A DNA stretch of 7,384 bases, taken from assembly GCA_003538495.1 (NCBI GenBank), contig DPSD01000157.1:1-7384 (forward strand), given 5' to 3'. Below the pieces are notes generated by a model that saw only the letters and a list, made by a program, of their open reading frames with translations, did not search any database and had not been told where the DNA came from. The stretch's first letter is position 1. Each line of letters opens with the position of its first letter. Of this stretch, positions 1 to 5,722 are shown one piece after another. Both the position numbers and the translations under genes were made by a program. This DNA comes from Accumulibacter sp. (GTDB taxonomy: Bacteria; Pseudomonadota; Gammaproteobacteria; Burkholderiales; Rhodocyclaceae).

Positions 1-66
1 CCCCGCCGCCCCCCCCCTCCCCGCCCGCGCTGTCCCTGCAGCTCACCCCCGCGCTCCTCCGCCCCC
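1..66. other. Degenerate C/G-rich contig edge, probable read-end artefact
   Basis: Of the first 30 bases, 24 are C and only one is A or T. Read on the minus strand, this becomes increasingly pure G towards the edge. The frame stays open, but from residue 983 it stops looking like a WD40 repeat: LRL should be followed by W-D, and the codons there are GGG and GCG instead of TGG and GAC. A GE-L remnant of the expected SGELL linker survives just after. Treat the encoded residues 983-1003 as unreliable. A genuine glycine/arginine-rich tail is the less likely alternative. Confidence 0.7.
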
Positions 67-3011
67 AGCCGCAGCGTCCGGTCCGACGACGCCGACGCCA
101 GGCGACTCCCGTCGGGCGACCAGGCGCAGTCGCTTGCGCTTTGCCGGTGACCATCGAGGATCGCCAGCACGCTGTCAGAGCGATCCGGAGCAAGGCCGGG
201 GCCGGCCGGTTCACATCTCACATGGAATGCGGCCGGAGGCTCGGCCGTCAATCCCATTGCCGCGCGCAGATGACAGAAAAGAAACTTCGTCCGGTGCAAG
301 CGGCTAGCGGTGAAATCGGCCTGCGTTAGATTGCACTCGCGGAAAACTGCGCCAGCCAGTTGCGTCCCGGCGAGGCTCACTCTGGGAGCCCTGATCGAAA
401 GCCAAACCGCCCTGGAGAGGTCGGCCCCACTGAAATCGGCACCTTCCAGATCGAGGCAGGACAACACCGCGCCGGACAGCCGCGCACCGCGCAGGCACGC
501 GCCGCGCAGATTCACCCGCGGCTCGCTTTCGCGCCCGCCAATCTCCCAGTCCCGCAAATCAGCCCCGTCAAGACGAAAACCGACGGTGGACGGCGCTGGA
601 TAGCCCTTGCGCAGTGCGAGCAGCGCGTACGAGAACACCAGCTCACTGGCTTGCGGCCGCCGCGTATCGCGCAGTTCGCGCAGGGTCGCCAGGGCCTTGT
701 CGGCCACCGATGCATCCTCGACCAGCAACTGGCCGAGGAAATCGAGAGTTTCCGGGCTGGGCATCGGCAAAGCCCAGGATTCCGGTGTGCCGTGAAGCAA
801 GGCTTCCAGCAGGTAACCCGCGAGGAAAAATTCCTGCAGCGAGGTGTGCGCGAAGCGAAAGCTGTCCTCACCCTCGCGCACCAGGAAGGTCGCGGTGCGC
901 AGATCCTCCTTGAGCAGTTCCCGGTCCTTGCCTTCGTAGTGCGCTGCGATGTCGGGACGACGAGCCAGGAAGTCGATCAGCCACTGTTCGAGTTCACCCA
1001 CCGACCACACCCGCCGCCCGGCCCGCCATAGTTCAGCCGCCAGGTACTCCATCAGGCGGCGCTTGTGATCCGGCAGGATCTGATGTTTGCCGTCGTCGCG
1101 CTCCAGCCACGACAGCATCATATGCCGATAGAGCATCACGCCGGTAACGCTGCGGCCTTCGAGTTTCCAGCGCTCGATCTGGGGGATATGACGAGAGATC
1201 AGGTTCAAGGTGTACGGCCGCTCTGCCATCTCGGAAAGGTTGTGTACCGCACGAATCAGATCCAGAACCCGTCCGGGGTCCTGATCCGGCAACGTCTGGG
1301 CGAGGTACCCGCGGATCTGTTCCTCGCTGAACGGCAGGAGGACGAAAGCCCGGTAGTCCTCGGCGCGGACGCCGTCCCGGTCCTCGGCCGTGAAGAAATT
1401 CTTCTGCTCGCGCAGCGTGCGGAAGAAGTGCGTCCGGCACGCCATCAGCAGCCGGCCCGGCCTGACCGCCGGATTTGCGCCCGCCTGAGCCTTCCCGGCC
1501 CGCGTAACAGGCGGCAGCAGCCGGAAGACCTCGCGGACGAAACGCTGCCCCCCGGCAGCCGACAGGTGCACCAGCACCTCGTCGAGGCCGTCGAAGATCG
1601 CCACCGCGCCTTCGCTCTGCACCAGCCGGATCGCCTCGTCAGCCGTCAGGTCTGGCTCGCCGTGGCCGCCTCGCCAGCTCTTGACGAGCACGCTTTCGAG
1701 GATTTGCTTGAGCTCCGGCTCGCCTTTGGCGCGATCGCCAAGGTGGCGCAGGTCAAGGTAGATCGGCAGTGGCGCCGCCGGGTCGTGCTTGCGCCGCTCG
1801 AGCAGCGAGCGGGCGAAAGCCATGCAGGTGGTGGTCTTGCCCATGCCCAGTTCGCCGAGCAGCGCGCAGTACGGCTGCGCCTGCGGATTGCCGACCCAGT
1901 CGTCGAGGAAGGCCAGGGCATCGGCGCGCTGTACTTCGGCGGCGGTTTTTTCCGGCTCGCTTTCCAGCTTGTGCATGGCGCTGGCGAATCCCTGCGTCGG
2001 CACATGGCAACTCCAGTCGACGGCCTCGTCGATGTAGCGCCGCTGCGCGCTCTCCGCGCGCTCGCGGGGCGACAGCGAGCGCGGAGCCGTGGGGCTCGGC
2101 GGTAGCGTAAAGCGACCGGCCACCATTGCCAGGATCTTCTGGAAGAGCTCGCGGGCGAAATCCTCGCGCGTCTTGTCTGTGGTCCGCTCGGAAAAGGCCC
2201 GGCCGCCGTTGTCGTGGAAAATCTGGCGTCCCTCGAGACCCTTGAGGTCCATCGAGCCATCGAGCAGAACGCGTTTCAACGCCACCGGGATGGCTCGCTT
2301 GCCAGGGTCAGCGGTGCCCGGCTCGCCGGCAACAAATGACGGCAGCTCGTGCGCTGTGATGTACTTGCTGCCGAGAAAAGCAGTCGAGACCAGTAGCAGG
2401 CCGAACTGACAACGAGCAATGGCGCCCTGGATCTCCTCGTGCCACCCCTCCCCCGGAAGGATGTTGCGATCGGTCCAGGCCTCGAAGGCATAGTCCTTGG
2501 CAATGTCGAGCTGGTTCTGTAATTGCCGCAGAAGCTTTTCCGACTCGGACTTGTCCTGGTGCGCGTAGGAAACGAAATAGCGGATCAGCGGCTTGCCGTC
2601 GCGAGTCTCGGTAAGCTCGATTGCCGACTGGCCGCTCCGCTCGACATTACCCGTTTCCTCCATCGCCAGCCGGGTCGCCGCCTCGACAGCGCCGTCGTCG
2701 CCCTCGAACCAGCACCAGCGCTCCTCGGGCGCTGCCCGGGTCTGGCTGTCCACCTGCAGCGAGAACCTGACGCCGAGTTCCGCCACGATCTCCCGGAGTC
2801 GGCTTCTGAACTGGCGGAAAGCGGTCAGCGCGGCTTCCCTTGCCTGATCCGGAAACAAGGCCTGCAGCGCATCGGCAAGTGAGATCCGGCCATCGTCGGC
2901 GAGCAAGCCGAGCAGAGCCTCCAGCCGTGTTCGATCGATTCGACCCAGGTCGTCGATCAGCTTGGCAGCGGCTCGCTGGACGGCCCTGGGAGAAAGTGGT
3001 CTGGCAGCCAT
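1..3011 (-). CDS. TIR-NACHT NLR-like STAND protein with pentapeptide and WD40 repeats (3' end missing)
   Basis: The frame reads without a stop from ATG at 3011 to the left edge, giving at least 1003 residues. Residues 1-135 are an unassigned, mostly helical domain. A TIR domain spans about 140-300: VSYAHQD at 147-153, WTDRNILPGEGW further on, and LLVSTAFLGSKYITAHEL ending near the candidate NAD-cleaving Glu222. The NACHT NTPase follows at about 378-560, with Walker A GELGMGKT (386-393), Walker B FDGLDE (473-478) and sensor-like ACRTHFF (524-530). The helical arm ends in FAHTSLQEFF (720-729), as in many NACHT proteins. Pentapeptide repeats occupy about 814-917, and a WD40 repeat starts near 950 (WSPDGSRLAS). 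An AGGGGA ribosome site lies 5 nt before the ATG. By family knowledge, NACHT oligomerisation after ligand sensing activates the TIR NADase, as in bacterial antiphage NLRs. The domain calls are solid; the defence role is inferred. A signalling or developmental STAND role is possible. Confidence 0.9.
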   Translation of the reverse strand, partial: MAARPLSPRAVQRAAAKLIDDLGRIDRTRLEALLGLLADDGRISLADALQALFPDQAREAALTAFRQFRSRLREIVAELGVRFSLQVDSQTRAAPEERWCWFEGDDGAVEAATRLAMEETGNVERSGQSAIELTETRDGKPLIRYFVSYAHQDKSESEKLLRQLQNQLDIAKDYAFEAWTDRNILPGEGWHEEIQGAIARCQFGLLLVSTAFLGSKYITAHELPSFVAGEPGTADPGKRAIPVALKRVLLDGSMDLKGLEGRQIFHDNGGRAFSERTTDKTREDFARELFQKILAMVAGRFTLPPSPTAPRSLSPRERAESAQRRYIDEAVDWSCHVPTQGFASAMHKLESEPEKTAAEVQRADALAFLDDWVGNPQAQPYCALLGELGMGKTTTCMAFARSLLERRKHDPAAPLPIYLDLRHLGDRAKGEPELKQILESVLVKSWRGGHGEPDLTADEAIRLVQSEGAVAIFDGLDEVLVHLSAAGGQRFVREVFRLLPPVTRAGKAQAGANPAVRPGRLLMACRTHFFRTLREQKNFFTAEDRDGVRAEDYRAFVLLPFSEEQIRGYLAQTLPDQDPGRVLDLIRAVHNLSEMAERPYTLNLISRHIPQIERWKLEGRSVTGVMLYRHMMLSWLERDDGKHQILPDHKRRLMEYLAAELWRAGRRVWSVGELEQWLIDFLARRPDIAAHYEGKDRELLKEDLRTATFLVREGEDSFRFAHTSLQEFFLAGYLLEALLHGTPESWALPMPSPETLDFLGQLLVEDASVADKALATLRELRDTRRPQASELVFSYALLALRKGYPAPSTVGFRLDGADLRDWEIGGRESEPRVNLRGACLRGARLSGAVLSCLDLEGADFSGADLSRAVWLSIRAPRVSLAGTQLAGAVFRECNLTQADFTASRLHRTKFLFCHLRAAMGLTAEPPAAFHVRCEPAGPGLAPDRSDSVLAILDGHRQSASDCAWSPDGSRLASASSDRTLRLGAEERGGELQGQRGRGGGGRR
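261..572 (-). repeat. Pentapeptide-repeat coding block within the TIR-NACHT gene
   Basis: Residues 814-917 of the large protein contain runs of the A(D/N)LXX type. Examples are LDGADLRDW, NLRGACLRGARLSGAVLS, LDLEGADFSGADLSRAVW and, after a short break, LAGTQLAGAVFRECNLTQADF. Such repeats fold as a right-handed quadrilateral beta helix. Two stretches (about residues 824-833 and 871-880) depart from the five-residue period, so the block looks like two or three sub-runs. Lying between the NACHT arm and the WD40 array, it is probably a spacer or part of the sensor; that role is inferred. Confidence 0.85.
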
Positions 3012-3020
3012 GGAAATCCC

Positions 3021-3038
3021 CTACGAAATCACTACGCA
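3021..3038. repeat. Paired CTACG motif, copy 1
   Basis: The plus strand reads CTACG, six bases, then CTACGCA, so the two half-sites start 11 bp apart. The copy matches the second one (3080-3097) at 14 of 18 positions. It abuts and slightly overlaps the AGGGGA ribosome site (3017-3022) of the TIR-NACHT gene. A bound protein here would block the transcript start or the early leader. Confidence 0.6.
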
Positions 3039-3041
3039 GAT

Positions 3042-3070
3042 AGCCTAGCCCGGCAAGCGAAGGAAGGCAA
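3042..3070 (-). promoter_or_regulatory. Possible sigma-70 promoter for the TIR-NACHT gene
   Basis: On the minus strand, TTGCCT (3065-3070, 4 of 6 to TTGACA) and TAGGCT (3042-3047, 3 of 6 to TATAAT) are separated by exactly 17 bp. The site lies between the two paired CTACG repeats and overlaps both GGCAAGCG copies. Transcription would begin about 25 nt before the ATG. The -10 match is poor, so this is only a positional guess. Confidence 0.22.
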
Positions 3071-3079
3071 GCGTATCTT

Positions 3080-3097
3080 CTACGCTATTGCTACGCA
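3080..3097. repeat. Paired CTACG motif, copy 2
   Basis: This copy has the same CTACG-N6-CTACGCA layout as 3021-3038, with half-sites again 11 bp apart and copy starts 59 bp apart. Its left half-site is also one arm of the inverted repeat AGCGTA-tcttc-TACGCT (3070-3086). It sits just upstream of the proposed -35 of the TIR-NACHT promoter. Confidence 0.6.
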
Positions 3098-3119
3098 CAT
3101 GCGCTTGAAGTCGGCAGAG

Positions 3120-3145
3120 ATGTTCCACACGCATGTTCCGCACGC
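3120..3145. repeat. 13-bp perfect-phase tandem repeat
   Basis: ATGTTCCACACGC (3120-3132) is followed immediately by ATGTTCCGCACGC (3133-3145), which matches at 12 of 13 positions. The two copies abut with no spacer. It could be a two-site operator or a slippage duplication; the sequence alone does not decide. Confidence 0.7.
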
Positions 3146-3171
3146 TCGTCAAAGGGGGCTGGCATCCGCGG

Positions 3172-3200
3172 TGGACGTCCGGAGCATCAGGTTCGATACT
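3172..3200 (+). promoter_or_regulatory. Possible sigma-70 promoter for the small ORF and channel
   Basis: TGGACG (3172-3177, 4 of 6 to TTGACA) and GATACT (3195-3200, 4 of 6 to TATAAT) are separated by 17 bp. Initiation near 3207 would give a leader of under 20 nt before the small ORF at 3225, and about 165 nt before the channel ATG at 3374. It is a weak match, offered as the best candidate in the region. Confidence 0.3.
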
Positions 3201-3224
3201 GTCGCCCTCGCCTGAAGGAAACTC

Positions 3225-3377
3225 ATGTGGACCCATCCGCGCCTCTCCGCCTGCCTTTGCCGCCGTGCGCCGCCGATCCCGCCGCTGCCGACCGGATCTG
3301 GCCGGGTTTTCGCGACGACTCGAGGCAGGCACCAGAGCGCGTCGAGCCGGCACGCCGTCGGGAGTCTGCTTCGATGA
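3225..3377 (+). CDS. Small 50-residue ORF overlapping the channel start (leader peptide candidate)
   Basis: ATG at 3225 is preceded by AAGGA (3215-3219) with a 5-nt gap, a better ribosome site than many in the window. The frame runs 50 codons and stops with TGA at 3375-3377. The ATG of the channel (3374-3376) thus overlaps it as ATGA, the usual geometry for translational coupling. The peptide begins MWTHPRLSACLCRRAPPIPP and is rich in Arg, Ser and Pro, with no recognised family, signal peptide or membrane helix. It may be a cis-acting leader whose translation feeds the channel gene, or a chance frame. A GTG at 3227 could use the same ribosome site to give the channel a 49-residue extension. 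Confidence 0.35.
   Translation: MWTHPRLSACLCRRAPPIPPLPTGSGRVFATTRGRHQSASSRHAVGSLLR
3360..3364 (+). promoter_or_regulatory. Ribosome binding site deciding the channel start
   Basis: GGGAG lies 9 nt before the ATG at 3374. The ATG is followed at once by a hydrophobic signal peptide, which favours it over the in-frame GTG at 3227. Confidence 0.5.
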
Positions 3378-5683
3378 TCCTCCGGCAGGTGTTCCTCGCG
3401 CTGATCGTGATCGCCTTCGCACCGCTCGCTGACGCGCAGCTACCCAAACAGCTATCCGAAGCGCTCAAGCCGCCGGCCACCAACGTCGCCGCCAGCGGAA
3501 AATCTACCGACCCGCGCGCCCAGGCGGAAGAGCTGCTCGCCGACGCTCGCCGCCAACAGGACGAGGAACGGCTCAAGAACGCGGGCAGGGATCCGGAAGA
3601 TCTGCAGACGACAGCGCGCCAACGGCTGCTCGAACGTCTGGTGATGCTCTACGGCGAGCGTCTGAAACTGCTTGATGAACTGGCAATGCTGCAAAACACC
3701 GACCTCGAAACGGCGAACCAGAAGGTACTGATGGCCGAGTTGGCCGGCCCGCCGCCGTACTCTGCCTTGCGTGCCGATGCGCTGCGCGACGAGAACGATT
3801 CCCTGAAGGCGCAACTGAAAAGCCTGGCTGCGGCGGAACGGGCGCTGGTCGACCAGCAGGCCGGGCTGGTCGCTTCGCGACGGCTGGCCGACGAGGCCGT
3901 CCGCCTGGCCGAAGACCGCCTGGCGCGAGCCGGCGGACGCGACGAGATCGACAAGAACCGCCGCAGCCGCGAGCTCGCCGAGCTGCGCCGGCAACAGACC
4001 GAGGCGGAACTGAGCACCATCGTCCTCGGGCTCGACATCGTCCATCTGAAACAGAAGAAGCTGCAGCCACTCAGCGGCGAAATGGACGATCTGCTGGCCC
4101 GGGCGCTGCCCGCGCAACGACTCAGCAAGGACGACTTCGAGCAGCAGCAGGCCAGGTTGCGCGGCACGCTGACCAAAGTGAGCGGCGAAATCGATCGGAT
4201 GGTCGCCGACAACAGCCGACGCGCAGCAGAGCGCGCACGACTGGCAGCGCTACCACAGGACGCTGACCCGAACGGCGCCAGGGCACAGCGCCTGCGGCTG
4301 CTTGACGAACAAATGGAAACCGATCGCCTGACGCTGATGACGCTGACCTGGCTGCAAGGAATGATCCAGGTTGCCGGCGACTCGTGGGGGCAGCGCTTCG
4401 TGGCTTTCAGCTCCGACGACACAGCGACCCGGCAGGCGGTCATTACGGCGCTTCGCCAGACCAGGCGCGACATCTCCAGCCGCAAGGACCTGTTCCGTGA
4501 ACTGCAGGAAGCGGCGCGCCTCGATGTCCGGCAACAGGAGCAGCGGCTGGACGAGGCCGTGCTCGATGGCGACAGCAAGGCTCGGGAGTCGGCGATTCTG
4601 GAGACCCTCAAGAAGCGCGTGCAGGCTTACCAGCGCGTGGAATTCGCCGGCAGCCGGCTGGATAGTCAGCTCAAGCGCTGGCTAACCGATTTCGGATTCG
4701 ACCCGGAGACCGGCAGGGTAGACAACTGGAAACTCGGCGCGCTGCAGGTGGCGCAAGCGCTCAAGCGGCTCTGGGACTTCGAGATCTTTGCCGTCGAGGA
4801 TTCGACGGTGGTCGACGGCAAGACGGTGACCATTACCTACGGGGTTACCGTCGGCAAGAGCGTTGGCGCGATCTTCCTGTTCGTTTTCGGCTACTGGCTG
4901 TTCTCGGTGCTCTCCGGGCGACTGCAGCGGCTGATGGTCGAACGCTTCGGGGTCGAAGAGCAGATCGCCAGCGTCATTCGTCGCTGGGCGATGATTGCCC
5001 TGGCGGTGGTGCTGGTCGTCTTCATCCTCAATCTGGCGCGAATCCCGCTAACCGTTTTCGCCTTCATGGGCGGCGCCCTGGCGATCGGCGTCGGCTTCGG
5101 CACCCAGACGATCATCAAGAACGTGATCAGCGGCATCATCGTCCTCTTCGAGCGCAAAATCCGGGTTGGCGACATCATCGCCCTGAACGGCGTCACCGGC
5201 TACGTCACGCAGGTCGACCTGCGCGCGTCGACGGTGCGCGGCTTCGATGGCGTCGAGGCGCTGATTCCCAACTCCAGCTTCCTCGAAAACCAGGTCGTCA
5301 ACTGGACCTATTCGAACGCTCGCATCCGCCGCGAGATCAGGATCGGCATTGCCTACGGGTCGCCGGTGCACGCCGCGGCCGAGATCATCACCGGCTGCGC
5401 CGACGATCACGGGCAGGTCTTGAAAGACCCCCAGCCGGAGGTCTTTTTCGAGGACTTCGGTGACAATGCGCTGCTGCTGGTGCTGGTCTTCTGGGTCGAG
5501 CTGGGACCCAACCTGATGGGACGCCGGGTCGACAGCGACCTGCGCTACGCGATGGAAAAACGTCTGGCCGCCGCCGGGATCACCATTCCGTTCCCGCAAC
5601 GCGACGTACACCTCGATGTATCACAGCCGCTGGCGGTACGCGTAAGCCGCGCAGCTGGAGGCGAGCCAGGTCCACAGGCCTGA
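3374..5683 (+). CDS. MscS-family mechanosensitive ion channel with long periplasmic coiled-coil domain
   Basis: The 769-residue product is an inner-membrane channel expected to open under membrane tension and release solutes in hypo-osmotic shock. It starts with a signal peptide (MILRQVFLALIVIAFAPLADA, likely cut after A21). Residues 25 to about 490 are charged, Glu/Arg/Gln/Leu-rich and coiled-coil-like, presumably periplasmic. Three membrane helices follow at about 494-515, 538-558 and 561-590. The last carries the pore-lining pattern MGGALAIGVGFGTQT (565-579) and leads into ISGIIVLFERKIRVGD. The beta domain shows PNS at 632-634, and the C-terminus has FPQRDVH (740-746), both typical of MscS. 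The design resembles MscK (KefA) but lacks its many extra membrane helices. I chose the start by ribosome site and signal peptide. It is convergent with acnA and divergent from the TIR-NACHT gene. Confidence 0.9.
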   Translation: MILRQVFLALIVIAFAPLADAQLPKQLSEALKPPATNVAASGKSTDPRAQAEELLADARRQQDEERLKNAGRDPEDLQTTARQRLLERLVMLYGERLKLLDELAMLQNTDLETANQKVLMAELAGPPPYSALRADALRDENDSLKAQLKSLAAAERALVDQQAGLVASRRLADEAVRLAEDRLARAGGRDEIDKNRRSRELAELRRQQTEAELSTIVLGLDIVHLKQKKLQPLSGEMDDLLARALPAQRLSKDDFEQQQARLRGTLTKVSGEIDRMVADNSRRAAERARLAALPQDADPNGARAQRLRLLDEQMETDRLTLMTLTWLQGMIQVAGDSWGQRFVAFSSDDTATRQAVITALRQTRRDISSRKDLFRELQEAARLDVRQQEQRLDEAVLDGDSKARESAILETLKKRVQAYQRVEFAGSRLDSQLKRWLTDFGFDPETGRVDNWKLGALQVAQALKRLWDFEIFAVEDSTVVDGKTVTITYGVTVGKSVGAIFLFVFGYWLFSVLSGRLQRLMVERFGVEEQIASVIRRWAMIALAVVLVVFILNLARIPLTVFAFMGGALAIGVGFGTQTIIKNVISGIIVLFERKIRVGDIIALNGVTGYVTQVDLRASTVRGFDGVEALIPNSSFLENQVVNWTYSNARIRREIRIGIAYGSPVHAAAEIITGCADDHGQVLKDPQPEVFFEDFGDNALLLVLVFWVELGPNLMGRRVDSDLRYAMEKRLAAAGITIPFPQRDVHLDVSQPLAVRVSRAAGGEPGPQA

Positions 5684-5701
5684 GGCTGGCCACGGCCAGC
5701 C
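5684..5701. terminator. GC-rich hairpin between convergent genes
   Basis: GGCTGGC-CACG-GCCAGCC begins directly after the channel stop codon. It is a perfect 7-bp stem with a 4-nt loop, in the 39-bp gap before the acnA stop. A weaker GGGC/GCCC pair follows (5702-5716). Neither strand shows a T-run, so it is not a textbook intrinsic terminator. It may serve both convergent transcripts or protect their 3' ends. Confidence 0.5.
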
Positions 5702-5722
5702 GGGCAGCCACCGCCCACGTGC

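Larger units (their letters stand above)
3012..3224. promoter_or_regulatory. Repeat-rich divergent intergenic region
   Basis: This 213-bp gap separates the divergent TIR-NACHT gene and the small ORF/channel unit, and I see no gene in it. It holds paired CTACG motifs at 3021-3038 and 3080-3097, and a direct repeat GGCAAGCG at 3052-3059 and 3066-3073. It also holds an inverted repeat AGCGTA-tcttc-TACGCT at 3070-3086, a short palindrome CGCA-ca-TGCG at 3094-3103, and a 13-bp tandem repeat at 3120-3145. Both outward promoters should lie here. The repeat density suggests regulator binding, but no known operator consensus is recognised. Confidence 0.6.

Noticed and set aside
1..66. C-rich tract as a regulatory element or glycine-rich protein tail
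   Set aside because: It lies at the sequence edge and degrades a recognisable WD40 repeat, so sequencing error explains it better.
1065..2105. A 346-codon open frame on the plus strand
   Set aside because: It is antisense to the NACHT part of the large minus-strand gene, shows no domain motifs, and is the kind of shadow frame expected in GC-rich coding DNA.
1646..2260. A 204-codon minus-strand frame
   Set aside because: It is out of frame with the TIR-NACHT gene, and its Ser/Arg/Ala-rich translation has no recognisable motif.
3227..3373. N-terminal extension of the channel from GTG at 3227
   Set aside because: The 49 extra residues are Pro/Arg/Ala-rich and would bury the signal peptide that begins at the ATG at 3374. 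Kept only as an alternative.
3649..4611. A 320-codon minus-strand frame opposite the channel gene
   Set aside because: Its Ser/Arg/Cys-rich translation is typical of antisense reading of a coiled-coil gene; the sense frame has clear MscS features.
3374..5683. The MscS protein as an immune effector of the TIR-NACHT system
   Set aside because: It is divergently transcribed, full-sized with its own signal peptide, and next to a TCA-cycle gene. It has no nucleotide-sensing domain, and the TIR already provides an effector.
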